Source: Nannocystis pusilla
Lineage (GTDB): Bacteria; Myxococcota_A; Polyangia; Nannocystales; Nannocystaceae
DNA: 64,000 nucleotides
Reading direction: 5' to 3'
Assembly: GCF_026626665.1 (NCBI RefSeq)
Contig: NZ_JAPNKE010000002.1
Span: 10,622,001 to 10,686,000 of the forward strand
Shown here: positions 1 to 8,170 of the stretch, piece after piece
How the letters are laid out: each line of letters starts with the position of its first letter
Position numbering within the stretch: the first letter of the stretch is position 1
Notes under the pieces: model-generated
Told to the model about the DNA's origin: nothing
What the model saw: only the letters and a program-made list of their open reading frames with translations
Databases searched by the model: none
Translations under genes and position numbers: made by a program

Positions 1-756
1 GCGCCGGGGCAGGACGACGTGTACCTGTACGACGTGGTGCACCGCGCGAAGGGCTCGAACCAGTGGAAGCCGCTGTGCCAGGACGGGCAGGGCGGGCTGG
101 TGCCGGCGATCCCGGTGGCCAACTACTGGAACCTCGAGACCGGCGACCGCGTCGACGACCCCAACGTGTTCGTGTGGGCCTGTACGAACGCCGTCATCGC
201 CAAGTGCGTGATGTGGGGCTACCGCCCGTGGGCCACGACCAAGCGCTGCAAGGACTGGGAGAAGGGCAAGAACTGCAAGACGATCTCGCTCGCCGATCAC
301 CACCAGGCGTGCACGCGCATGGCTCGCGCCGACTACTGCGGCATCGGTGAGCCGTGGACGGTCAACGGCACGGCGATCGACATCTGGGATCACCTGTCGC
401 CGCAGGTCGAGGCGCGCGCGACCAACTGGTTCATCGAGGCCGAGTGGACCCCGGACGGCGCCTACTGCCTCCGCGACATCCGCCACCAGGAGTACAAGGA
501 GCAGGGGCTGTACCCCAAGTGCTTCCTCGACAAGAAGGGCAACCCCAAGAAGGCGCCCAGCGACTGCGGCTCGCTCAAGGATCACCGCGCGCTGCTCGTC
601 AGCGCCTTCGACAAGTACGGCGAGGGCCTGCCCGACGACAACAACAACGACGATGACGACGATGACGATGATGACGACGACGACGGCGGCTGGGGCGGCT
701 GGGGCGGCGGCCACGGCCACGGCCACGGCCACGGTCACGGTCACGGCGGTCACTGA
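1..756 (+). CDS. ADYC-domain secreted protein, 5' end missing
   Basis: The reading frame is open from the first base, so the N-terminus, probably with a signal peptide, lies outside the window; GTG at 19 is only the first internal start. The core matches the ADYC domain of myxobacterial secreted proteins: ARADYCG (ADYC encoded at 328-339) followed by a NGTAIDIWD stretch and paired cysteines, suggesting disulfides. The C-terminus is unusual: a run of Asn/Asp (twelve consecutive Asp) passes into GGWGGWGGG and then an alternating Gly-His tail, which looks able to bind metal ions. The function of the family is unknown. It is followed by an unrelated hydrolase gene on the same strand. The family call is confident; the role is not. 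Confidence 0.75.
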   Translation, partial: APGQDDVYLYDVVHRAKGSNQWKPLCQDGQGGLVPAIPVANYWNLETGDRVDDPNVFVWACTNAVIAKCVMWGYRPWATTKRCKDWEKGKNCKTISLADHHQACTRMARADYCGIGEPWTVNGTAIDIWDHLSPQVEARATNWFIEAEWTPDGAYCLRDIRHQEYKEQGLYPKCFLDKKGNPKKAPSDCGSLKDHRALLVSAFDKYGEGLPDDNNNDDDDDDDDDDDDGGWGGWGGGHGHGHGHGHGHGGH

Positions 757-814
757 GCGCTCGTCGTAGCGCGGCCCGCTTTACATCGCCCGGCGGCTGT
801 GTTGCCGTCGGGCG

Positions 815-1720
815 ATGCACGACGTCCCCGAGCTGCCGGCGTGGCTGGCCGCCCTCTTGCCGCTGCGCCGGCGCGCGAGCGTGCTGGCCGACGGCAGCCA
901 GATCCACTGCATCGACCACGGCGAGGCCGACGCGCCGGTGGTGCTGCTGCTCCACGGCAACCCGACGTGGAGCTTCCTGTGGCGCGAGGTGATCGCGCGC
1001 CTGCCGGGGCTGCGCTGCGTGGCGCCCGACCTGCTCGGCTTCGGCCTGTCGAGCCGGATCGCGCTGCACGAGCACAGCGTCGAGCGCCACGTCGACGCGC
1101 TGGCGGAGCTGGTGGAGGCGCTGGGGCTGCGCCGCTTCGTGCTGGTGGGGCAGGACTGGGGCGGCGCGCTGGGGCCGGTGCTGGCGGCGCGGATGCCCGA
1201 GCGCGTGGCCGGGGTGGTGCTCGGCAACACGTCGGTGGTGTTGCCGCCGCGCCCGCGCGGGACGTGGTTCCATCGGTTCGCGCGGACGCCCGTGGTCAGC
1301 GATCTGGCGTTCCGCGGCCTTGGCTTCCCGCAGAACGCGCTGTGGGTGGCCCAGGGCGATCGGAGATCGATCCGGGGGCCGGTGGCCCGCGCCTATCGCT
1401 GGCCCCTGCGGCACCTGTCCGATCGGTCAGGCCCGCTCGCGCTCGCGCGGATGGTGCCCGACAGCCTGGAGCACCCGAGCATCGCGCCGCTGCGCCGCGG
1501 CGAGGCGTGGCTGCAAGAGTTCGTGACCGGCGGGGGTCCGCTGGCGCTGGTGTGGGGCGAGCGCGACCCGATCCTCGGCCGCGCGCTGGCTCGCCACGAG
1601 CGAGCGTTTCCGACGGCGAGCGTGACGCGCACGCGGGCCGGGCATTTTTTGCAGGAAGAGGTGCCCGAGGCGCTGGCGGCGGCGATCCGCGAGGTGGCGG
1701 ATCGCGCGGGCCTGCGCTGA
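815..1720 (+). CDS. alpha/beta hydrolase, haloalkane dehalogenase-like
   Basis: This 301-aa alpha/beta hydrolase has the haloalkane dehalogenase subfamily hallmarks: HGNPTW at residues 47-52 (oxyanion hole) and GQDWGG at 112-117, where Asp114 takes the nucleophile place that is Ser in most hydrolases. WGERDP near 245 supplies the acid and GHFLQEE near 275 the base histidine. Length and motif order fit the family, whose members hydrolyse carbon-halogen bonds; close relatives include epoxide and ester hydrolases, so the substrate is open. No signal peptide is evident, so it is probably cytoplasmic. ATG at 815 starts just before the conserved core. It stands alone between unrelated genes. Confidence 0.82.
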   Translation: MHDVPELPAWLAALLPLRRRASVLADGSQIHCIDHGEADAPVVLLLHGNPTWSFLWREVIARLPGLRCVAPDLLGFGLSSRIALHEHSVERHVDALAELVEALGLRRFVLVGQDWGGALGPVLAARMPERVAGVVLGNTSVVLPPRPRGTWFHRFARTPVVSDLAFRGLGFPQNALWVAQGDRRSIRGPVARAYRWPLRHLSDRSGPLALARMVPDSLEHPSIAPLRRGEAWLQEFVTGGGPLALVWGERDPILGRALARHERAFPTASVTRTRAGHFLQEEVPEALAAAIREVADRAGLR

Positions 1721-2160
1721 GGGGCGATTCCTTCCCCGAAGAAATGGGGCAGGACGATGGGCCCGAAGGGGACTGGCGACGGCGAGCCGCGAGCCGGCCG
1801 TCCTGGGCGGACCGGAGAATGGCGCGAGGCATGGACGGTGAGCGGCGGGCTCGCGGGCTGCGCAGGCGTGGAGGAGCGGTACGAATATTGTGACCGCGAG
1901 CACGCTCCCGCAGCGCTCGTGCGCTTTCGTGGCGGCGCGGAGCGGGCGCTTCTGGGGCTGGCCCTTCGGACATGCCTTGAAAGACAGCGAACGGACTCCC
2001 TGGTGGTTTGGCAGTTACGGCGCGGTGGGCTCGCGCGACCACGGCGGGAGGGCAGATCGGGTGGGGTCTGCGATCGGCCGGCGGGAGGGGTGCGAGGGCG
2101 ACAGACTTCGCGGACGTCTTTCAGGACATGCTTTTAGAGCAATGTCCTGGAGGGCAGGCG
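1721..2160. other. 440-bp intergenic stretch without a convincing gene
   Basis: Frames here give only Arg-rich translations with no family signature. The only structure I see is the palindromic repeat at 2122-2149, which sits between the ends of two convergent genes. Confidence 0.5.
2122..2149. repeat. palindromic box pair / hairpin between convergent genes
   Basis: CAGGACAT and ATGTCCTG form a perfect 8-bp inverted repeat around a 12-nt AT-rich centre. It belongs to the dispersed GGACATGTCC-like family and could also end transcription from both sides. Confidence 0.6.
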
Positions 2161-2742
2161 CTAGGCGTCGATGTGGCGGTGGACGGGGATGACGCGGGTG
2201 AAGCGGCGATCGAGGTCGTCGGCGTCGGCGACGTAGCAGGGGGCGAACTGGTCGAACAGGGCCTCGACCTCGGCGCGGACCGGCAGCTCCGGGTCGGGGC
2301 CCTGGACGGCGACGTAGGCGGCGAAGAAATCGTCGGCGTCGCGGGCCAGCGGGGTGCCGATCGCGGCCATGATCCGGAGGACCGCGCCGCGCTGCTCGGG
2401 GGGCAGCAGCGCGGGGTCGCCGAAGCGCAGGCCGGCGACGGCGTGCAGCGCCTGGGCGACGTTGGCGGCGATGTCGGCCTCGGGCAGGGCGTAGAACGAG
2501 GCCATGAGGTCGGCCTCGTCGCACCACACGAACAGGATGTGCGGCGGCAGGGCCAGCAGCTCCTGCTGGTCGCGGGCGACGAAGCTGCTCATGTCGAACT
2601 CGAGCGCGCGCGCGACCGGGCGGATGGCCTCGCCGATCGCGGCGTGCAGCACGGCGTAACCATCGGGGTCGCGGCGCGCGACGGCTCGCGCCGGGAAGGC
2701 CTGCTGGGAGAGCGCTTCGAGCTGCGCGAGCGTCAGCGGCAC
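2161..2742 (-). CDS. hypothetical protein
   Basis: I do not recognise this protein of about 193 aa. It is acidic, has no signal peptide or membrane segment, and reads as a globular helical protein (LALPPHILFVWCDEAD, DADDFFAAYVAVQG). I chose GTG at 2742, giving VPLTLAQLEAL, because a -10-like TATCCT lies 6 nt upstream; an in-frame ATG at 2772 would add ten Pro/Arg-rich residues. It is 390 bp from the next minus-strand gene, with repeats between, so it is probably transcribed alone. Confidence 0.6.
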   Translation of the reverse strand: MPLTLAQLEALSQQAFPARAVARRDPDGYAVLHAAIGEAIRPVARALEFDMSSFVARDQQELLALPPHILFVWCDEADLMASFYALPEADIAANVAQALHAVAGLRFGDPALLPPEQRGAVLRIMAAIGTPLARDADDFFAAYVAVQGPDPELPVRAEVEALFDQFAPCYVADADDLDRRFTRVIPVHRHIDA

Positions 2743-2748
2743 CCGTGG

Positions 2749-2754
2749 AGGATA
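2749..2754 (-). promoter_or_regulatory. -10-like TATCCT, 6 nt before the start at 2742
   Basis: On the minus strand TATCCT lies 6 nt before GTG 2742, the same geometry as the other TANNNT start-proximal hexamers in this window. Confidence 0.35.
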
Positions 2755-2921
2755 GCGCGGCCGCGGCCGCATCGGGCGAGCGAGAGCGCTCGGTGAGGCC
2801 AGGATCGACAGACGCGGACGGTGAGGTGACCTGCTGGGGCCGCTTGTGCCCAGGGACGCGGGCGGGGCGAGCTGAAGCTGTCTGGAAGGTCAGGTGAGGC
2901 GTCGGCGCCGCGCGGGCGAGG

Positions 2922-3116
2922 ACCTGTCCGAACGGGCATGTGCGAGAGGCGCCGGTGCGGACGAGGCTCGCAGCAGAACATGTCTTGAGGGTCATGTGCG
3001 AGCGGCGCCGATGGACGAGGGCGCGAGCGACGGACGAGGCTCGCAGTCGGGCCCGTCCGAGCGGACCCGCAGGACGCGGCGCGCGGCGCATCGTGAACCT
3101 GTCCTCGAGGACATGT
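2922..3116. repeat. three copies of the dispersed palindromic element
   Basis: Copies at 2922-2941, 2978-2997 and 3097-3116, each two 8-nt arms around a 4-nt centre. The last is the cleanest: ACCTGTCC-TCGA-GGACATGT. Confidence 0.65.
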
Positions 3117-3131
3117 CCATGGGTGGCTACG

Positions 3132-4763
3132 TCACGCCGGAAGCTCGTCGGCGAGGGCGTCGGGGGCGTTGCGGCCGAGGTCGGCGAGGGCGGCCAGAGC
3201 GGCGCCGCAGCCCTGATAGAACGCCTCCTCGAACAGCGGCAGGCCGGCGACGTCGGCGGCGCAGGGGCGCAGGCGGCCGATCGGGGCGCGGGCGCGGGCG
3301 AGCGACTCGCCGAACAGCAGGCCGGGGACGGGGCGGATCATGGCGTGGCCCCAGCGGGTGACGGCGATCCGGGAGATCTCGCTGGCGATGCCGGGATGCA
3401 TGGCCGCGAGCGCGGCGACGACGTGGTCGGACCAGGTGGAAAGATCGCCGGCGAGGAGGCGCTGGCGCTGAGCCGCGAGCTCGGCGGGGCCGTCGCCGCA
3501 GAGCGGCTCGTAGTAGGTGAGGACGGCGCCGGGGCGGCGCGCGTCGACGGACTCGCCGTGGGTGGCGACGACGTAGCCGAGGCTGGGGCCGGCGAGCGGG
3601 ACGTTGTCCCACGCGAGGCGGGCGCCGATGCCCCGCGGGGCGGTGCGCACGTCGACGCTGGCGACCAGCCAGGGGGCGTAGGTCAGCGCGCCGGCGGGCA
3701 GCGGGTCGGCGCCGACGAGCAGGCGACCGAGGACGAACCGCGGCGCGGCCCACAAGATCGCCCTGGCGTGTACGCGCAGGCGCCGGCCGTCCGCGGGCCG
3801 ATGGACGCGGAGCTCGCCGGCGTGCGGGTCGACCGCGACGACCGCGGCGCCGCGGTGGAGGCGATCGCCGAGGTCGGCGCGCTCCAGCATGCCGCGGACG
3901 AGCCGCGCGTTGCCTTCGGGCCAGGTGAGCAGGAAGCCGCCGCGGGTCTCCTCGAGACCCCGGGCGAGGAAGTGGTGCAGGCCGGCGAAGGCCGAGGTCT
4001 GGGCGAGGGTGCAGCCGTAGTCGTCGCGGCAGGCGTAGTCGAGGGCCCAGCGCAGGCGCTCGCTGACGAGGCCGAGGTCGTCGAGGTAGGCGGCGAACGA
4101 GACGGCGTCGAGGTGGCGCAGCTCGGCGCTGCTGCGGGCGACGGGGATGGCGAACAGGGGCCGACCGTCGGCGCCGCGCCGGCCGTCGAGGTCGCGCAGG
4201 TGAGCGTGCCAGCGGGCCCACTGGGCGGCCTCGTCGGCGGTCTCGCCGGCCGCGGGGTAGAGGCCCTCGTACCAGCGGCCGCGGCCGAAGTGGCGCTCGA
4301 GCGGGGCGGCGGCGATCGCCGAGGGCGCGTACTCGGGGCGGCCGCGGGCGTCGCGACCGAGGATGACGCCGAGCTCCTCGAGCAGGCGCTCGAGCGCGAG
4401 GCAGCCCGGCGGCGGGGTCGGCAAGTAGTGGGCGCCGAGCGGGTGGCGTGAGCGCGGCAGCTCGCCGCCGCGCGCGGTGCCGCCGACGTCGTCCTCGAGC
4501 TCGAACAGGTGGACGTCGCCGAGGCCGGCCCGCCGCAGGCGCCAGGCGGCGGCGCTGCCGGCCGCGCCGCCGCCGACGATCGCAACCTCGGTGTGGATGG
4601 TCTCGTGGACAGGTCCTTCGCGCCATGTCCCTTCACGCAGGTGATGCCCGCGCTCGGGGTCGGGGCCGACGAACTCGGAAAGGGGAGGGGAGTGCTGGCC
4701 CGGGCCGCAGGCGGCGGACGCGACGGTGCCGGCGGTGGCGCCGAGGAATTCGCGCCGCTTCAC
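3132..4763 (-). CDS. Tat-exported FAD-dependent oxidoreductase
   Basis: A 543-aa flavoprotein. The start is GTG at 4763, giving VKRREFLGATAGTVASAACG, a twin-arginine type leader (RREFLG) whose following cysteine could be lipidated after export. The dinucleotide-binding fold begins at VAIVGGGAAGSAAAWRLRRAG near residue 50, with a second Gly-rich stretch (DDVGGTARGG) typical of amine-oxidase/phytoene-desaturase type FAD proteins. It is the last gene of a minus-strand operon with an aminopropyltransferase and two DUF4178 proteins, so a polyamine or related amine is a plausible substrate, by context only. The frame stays open further upstream into the neighbouring gene, but the leader fixes the start. 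Two repeat-derived segments lie in its N-terminal region and upstream. Confidence 0.78.
   Translation of the reverse strand: MKRREFLGATAGTVASAACGPGQHSPPLSEFVGPDPERGHHLREGTWREGPVHETIHTEVAIVGGGAAGSAAAWRLRRAGLGDVHLFELEDDVGGTARGGELPRSRHPLGAHYLPTPPPGCLALERLLEELGVILGRDARGRPEYAPSAIAAAPLERHFGRGRWYEGLYPAAGETADEAAQWARWHAHLRDLDGRRGADGRPLFAIPVARSSAELRHLDAVSFAAYLDDLGLVSERLRWALDYACRDDYGCTLAQTSAFAGLHHFLARGLEETRGGFLLTWPEGNARLVRGMLERADLGDRLHRGAAVVAVDPHAGELRVHRPADGRRLRVHARAILWAAPRFVLGRLLVGADPLPAGALTYAPWLVASVDVRTAPRGIGARLAWDNVPLAGPSLGYVVATHGESVDARRPGAVLTYYEPLCGDGPAELAAQRQRLLAGDLSTWSDHVVAALAAMHPGIASEISRIAVTRWGHAMIRPVPGLLFGESLARARAPIGRLRPCAADVAGLPLFEEAFYQGCGAALAALADLGRNAPDALADELPA
4609..4628. repeat. palindromic element inside the oxidoreductase gene
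   Basis: A degenerate 20-nt copy (ACAGGTCC-TTCG-CGCCATGT) lies in coding sequence just ahead of the FAD-binding motif and encodes part of the linker after the leader. Confidence 0.5.
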
Positions 4764-4802
4764 CCGGGGGCTCCGCGACGGGGAGGGTGGACGCTCGGAG
4801 CG

Positions 4803-4991
4803 GCATGTCTTCGGGGACATGTCGCTCCGCTGGCTCCGAGGGCAGGCCGGCGCCCGCTCGTGCGCCGCCGGCTCGGGACGGGGACGCCGCCGATGTTCGG
4901 AAGAGCATGCCCCGAGGGACATGTGTGCCGGCGAGGCGCGAGAGCGCCCGGATCGACATGTCCTGAAGGACATAATTTCGAGGGCATGTCT
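4803..4991. repeat. repeat cluster between speE-like and oxidoreductase genes
   Basis: Copies at 4803-4822 (GCATGTCT-TCGG-GGACATGT), 4905-4924 and 4956-4975. The last continues as a third box, GGGCATGTCT at 4982-4991, exactly 14 nt after the previous one, showing the 14-nt phasing of the family. Confidence 0.7.
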
Positions 4992-4998
4992 TCCGCGC

Positions 4999-6537
4999 TC
5001 ACCCGCGGCCTCCGCGGCCGGGAAGGGCGCGCAGGTCCTCTTCGTAGTAGTGGACCAGCAGCTGGTCGTTGAGGCGGTTGGTGTCGACCTCGGGCGGCCG
5101 CTGGTCGCGCGGGAACACGAACAGGGTCGGCAGGAGGGCGTCGTCGAGGAAGCGCAGCGGGACGTCGGCGAGGCGGGTCGGCTCCGGGCGCGGGGCCGGG
5201 GACACGAGGACGAAGCCCCAGTCGCCGAACGACGGCACGTGGGCGTGGTAGGGGCGCGGGTGCAGCTCGGCGGCGGCGAGGGTCTTGACCACGCACCAGA
5301 ACGAGCGCGGCGCCAGGTACGGCGAGGTCGCCTGGACCACCCCGACCCCGGCGGGCGAGAGGGCGCGCCGCAGCAGGCGGTAGAACGAGCCGGTGTAGAG
5401 CTTGCCGAGCGAGAAGTTGTTGGGGTCGGGCAGGTCGACGACGGCGACGTCGTAGACCTCGCTGCCCGTTCGGACATGTTCTTCGAGCCAGCGCATGGCG
5501 TCGGCGTTGTGCACGTGCACGCGCGGGTCGGACAGGCTGCCGTGGTTGATGCGGACCAGCAGCGGGTCGCGGCCGAACAGGCGGGTCATGCCGGGGTCGA
5601 GGTCGACGAGGTCGACGCGCTCGAGGGCGGAGTACTTGAGCAGCTCGCGCACGGCCAGGCCGTCGCCGCCGCCGAGCACGAGGGCGCGGCGCGGGTTCAC
5701 GCCGGCGAGCGCGGGGTGGACCAGCGCCTCGTGGTAGCGGTGCTCGTCGCTGCTGGCGAACTGCAGGTTGCCGTCGATGTAGAGGCGGATGTCGTCGCCG
5801 CTGCGGGTGATCGAAAGGCGCTGGTAGGCGGTCTTCTCGGAGAAGATGACGGGCGCGTCGTAGAGCTCGCGCTCCGCCAGGCGCTCGAGCCGGCCGCCGA
5901 ACACGAGGCCGCCCGCGAGGCCGAGGCAGATCAGCGCGGCCTGGACGAGCAGCGCGCGCGGGCGCGGCAGATGGGCGCGGAACACCCGCGCGCAGGCCAG
6001 CGCGATCGCGGCGTTGAACAGGCCGCACAGCAGGCTGGTGCGCACCAGGCCGAGGTGGGGCAGGAGCGCCAGCGGGAACAGCAGGCTGGCCAGCAGCGCG
6101 CCGACGTAGTCGAACGCGAGCACCCGCGCGACCGTGTCCTTCAGCTCCTGGCCGTCGCCGACGATCCGCATGAGCAGCGGGATCTCGAGCCCCACCATGG
6201 TGCCGACGATCACCAGGATCGAGAACAGCAGCGGGCGCACGCTGGCGAGGTAGGCGTAGCCGTAGAACAGCGCCACCGCCGACAGGCCGCCGACGACCGC
6301 GATCACCAGCTGGACGGCGACGAAGCGGGCGTGCAGGTCCTTGACGACGAACTTGCTCAGCCACGAGCCGAGGCCCATGGCGCTGAGGTAGACGCCGATG
6401 ACGAGGCTCCACTGGGTGACGCTGTCGCCCAGCAGGTAGCTCGCCATGGTCGCGGCGATCAGCTCGTAGACGAGGCCGCAGGTGGCGACCACGAGCACCG
6501 AGGCGAGCAGCAGGCGGGTCCCGGGCGCGGCCGACAT
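4999..6537 (-). CDS. speE: membrane-bound polyamine aminopropyltransferase (spermidine synthase-like)
   Basis: A 512-aa protein of two parts. Residues about 1-220 hold a set of hydrophobic helices (LLASVLVVATCGLVYELIAA and several more). The remainder is a spermidine-synthase fold with the nucleotide-binding motif LVLGGGDGLAVRELL, the acidic VDLVDLDPGM, and VVDLPDPNN with the catalytic-loop aspartate. Long aminopropyltransferases with an N-terminal membrane domain are a known family that transfers aminopropyl from decarboxylated AdoMet to an amine. It follows the 61-aa gene by one base and lies in the DUF4178 operon, a context known for this family. No AdoMet decarboxylase is visible in the window. 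The substrate is uncertain. Confidence 0.85.
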   Translation of the reverse strand: MSAAPGTRLLLASVLVVATCGLVYELIAATMASYLLGDSVTQWSLVIGVYLSAMGLGSWLSKFVVKDLHARFVAVQLVIAVVGGLSAVALFYGYAYLASVRPLLFSILVIVGTMVGLEIPLLMRIVGDGQELKDTVARVLAFDYVGALLASLLFPLALLPHLGLVRTSLLCGLFNAAIALACARVFRAHLPRPRALLVQAALICLGLAGGLVFGGRLERLAERELYDAPVIFSEKTAYQRLSITRSGDDIRLYIDGNLQFASSDEHRYHEALVHPALAGVNPRRALVLGGGDGLAVRELLKYSALERVDLVDLDPGMTRLFGRDPLLVRINHGSLSDPRVHVHNADAMRWLEEHVRTGSEVYDVAVVDLPDPNNFSLGKLYTGSFYRLLRRALSPAGVGVVQATSPYLAPRSFWCVVKTLAAAELHPRPYHAHVPSFGDWGFVLVSPAPRPEPTRLADVPLRFLDDALLPTLFVFPRDQRPPEVDTNRLNDQLLVHYYEEDLRALPGRGGRG

Positions 6538-6538
6538 G

Positions 6539-6724
6539 TCACTTGCCGCCGTGATAGCCGCCGCCCAACCAGACGAAGGCCGCGCGCCCGCGCACGGTGC
6601 CGTCGGGGTCGCGCTCGACCTTGCCGCGCTCCGGGGTGCCGGCCAGCAGGACGCCGGAGCGGGCCCCGAACAGCAGGAGCAGCAGGGCGGCGACGGAGCA
6701 GATCCAGTAGGTCGTTCTAAACAT
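6539..6724 (-). CDS. small membrane protein of the polyamine/DUF4178 operon
   Basis: A 61-aa protein starting at ATG 6724 (MFRTTYWICSVAALLLLLFG), with one N-terminal hydrophobic helix and a short tail ending FVWLGGGYHGGK. The frame is open 33 nt further upstream, but that part is made of the dispersed repeat and is unlikely to be translated. The stop is one base before the aminopropyltransferase start (TGACATG), so the two are probably co-translated. I do not know its function; a regulator or subunit of the membrane enzyme is a contextual guess. Confidence 0.65.
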   Translation of the reverse strand: MFRTTYWICSVAALLLLLFGARSGVLLAGTPERGKVERDPDGTVRGRAAFVWLGGGYHGGK

Positions 6725-6788
6725 GGTCAAAGGGACATGTGATGGCCTCGAGGGCATGTTCTCGGGGACATGGTCATGAGGTCACGTT
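6721..6788. repeat. tandem array of palindromic boxes in a 57-bp intergenic gap
   Basis: Four overlapping elements (from 6721, 6740, 6753 and 6768) nearly fill the gap between two operon genes and run into both coding ends. Boxes GGGCATGTTC (6751), GGACATGGTC (6765) and GGTCACGTTC (6779) are spaced exactly 14 nt. Confidence 0.7.
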
Positions 6789-8170
6789 CCGTAGTCGCTG
6801 CCCGCCCAGCGCTTGCGCTCGCGGCGGCGGCCGAGCAGCCAGGCCAGCAGCGGGAAGCCGAGGATGATCGGGACGGGGAGGGTGGCGTAGCGGGTGAGGA
6901 ACACGTCCTCGCGCACGCGGATCGCCCAGGTGTCGGGGCTGCGCACGCCGAACGGGCCGAAGGTGCCGAGGCGGAGGCCGAGCGGGTCGTTCGCGGCCAG
7001 CGCGCTGGTGTCGCGCTCGGGGGTGACCTGCAGCAGGTAGCGGCCGCCGGCGACGCGGCCGAGGACGTGGTCGACCTGGCGGTCGCCTTCGGACCACGAC
7101 TCGCCGTCCTCGAAGCCGCTGTAGCTGCTGGCCTCCATGCCGAGGCCGATCGCCTCCTCGCCGTCGATCGGGATCAGCACGACCTCGGCGAACGCCCACG
7201 AGTTGTCGAGCGGGTAGGCGGTGAAGGAGATCTCGACGGTCGTCGACGAACCCGGTTCGCCGATCGTGACCTCCTGCGACAGGACGCCGTCGAACCGCAG
7301 GTCGGTGGCCTGGAACACCTCGCGCTCGCTCGCGCCGGCGGAGACGTGCTGGACCGCGAAGTACCAGGCGACCAGGAGGACCAGGCACGACAACCACAGC
7401 GAGAGGGCCTGCTCGCGCCAGCGGTTGGGCGCGAGCATGCCGACGCCCTTCTGCTTGGGCGGCTTGCCGGGTTGTTCGAAGGCGCGCCAGACCTCGGTGG
7501 CGTCGAGGTGGCGCATGGCGGTGCGGGTCAGCTCGACGCCGTCGCTGGCGGCGACCTCCTCGATCGAGATGCCGTGCGGCGGGGCGACGAAGTCGTCGAT
7601 GTGGGCGGCGTCGCCGACCTGGACCTGCCACGGGAATTCGCCCTCGGCGTAGGTGACGTAGGCGTCGGCGCCGGAGAAGTGGCGGTAGCGGCGGCCGCGG
7701 TAGGTGATCGCGTGGCGCTTGCCCGGGACGATCTTCGGCGCGCCGGGGATGACCTGTCCCAAAGACCAGTGGCCGTCGTTCGTCGAGTAGGCCAGGTAGC
7801 GGTAGCCGCGGTAGGGGTTGTAGAGCAGGAACTCCTGCCACGGCCAGCCGGGGACGGTGCGCCAGCAGATGCCGACGATCTCCCAGGTGGCGCCGTCCAG
7901 GCGGCCGCGGGCGTGCAGCGGCAGCACCGACTCCTGGTGGGCGCGGGCGGCCCGGTGGATCAGCGCGAGCGCGCCGCTGTCCTCGGGCCGCAGGAGGCTG
8001 CCGCAGGCGGGGCAGACGACGCGCTGGATCGCCCCGAAGCCGCGCAGGGCGACAGGGCCGCCGCAGGCGAGGCACTGCACGGCCTCGGTGCGGGCCTCGT
8101 CGCGGAACAGCCGCCGCGGGGTCGCCTCGGCGGGGCGCGGGCGAGTGACTTCGGGGGTCGCCTCAGTCAC
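6782..8170 (-). CDS. DUF4178 domain membrane protein
   Basis: A 462-aa protein. It begins with a zinc-ribbon-like pair of knuckles (CLACGG and CPACGS, residues about 33-57), then a DUF4178 region (GATWEIVGICWRT, WQEFLLYNPYRGYRYLAYSTNDGHWSL), followed by two hydrophobic helices (LSLWLSCLVLLVAWYFAV near 262 and PVPIILGFPLLAWLLG near the end) flanking a beta-rich, probably extracytoplasmic domain. DUF4178 proteins co-occur with aminopropyltransferases; their role is unknown. Its start overlaps the stop of the upstream DUF4178 gene by 8 nt, so translation is coupled. A degenerate repeat lies in the gene at 7752-7771. Confidence 0.82.
   Translation of the reverse strand: MTEATPEVTRPRPAEATPRRLFRDEARTEAVQCLACGGPVALRGFGAIQRVVCPACGSLLRPEDSGALALIHRAARAHQESVLPLHARGRLDGATWEIVGICWRTVPGWPWQEFLLYNPYRGYRYLAYSTNDGHWSLGQVIPGAPKIVPGKRHAITYRGRRYRHFSGADAYVTYAEGEFPWQVQVGDAAHIDDFVAPPHGISIEEVAASDGVELTRTAMRHLDATEVWRAFEQPGKPPKQKGVGMLAPNRWREQALSLWLSCLVLLVAWYFAVQHVSAGASEREVFQATDLRFDGVLSQEVTIGEPGSSTTVEISFTAYPLDNSWAFAEVVLIPIDGEEAIGLGMEASSYSGFEDGESWSEGDRQVDHVLGRVAGGRYLLQVTPERDTSALAANDPLGLRLGTFGPFGVRSPDTWAIRVREDVFLTRYATLPVPIILGFPLLAWLLGRRRERKRWAGSDYGT

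Larger units (their letters stand above)
2743..3131. other. 390-bp intergenic stretch holding three repeat copies
   Basis: No supported gene. It contains the -10-like hexamer at 2749-2754 and three copies of the dispersed palindromic element. Confidence 0.5.

Noticed and set aside
1757..2192. Short plus-strand open frames after the hydrolase gene
   Set aside because: Translations are Arg/Gly-rich with no start signals or homology cues.
2773..3131. A small gene in the repeat-bearing gap
   Set aside because: All frames are Arg-rich and interrupted or overlap repeats; no initiation signal.
6721..6788. CRISPR-like short tandem repeats
   Set aside because: Repeat units are about 14 nt with 4-nt spacers and are palindromic; there are no 25-40-nt spacers and no cas genes.
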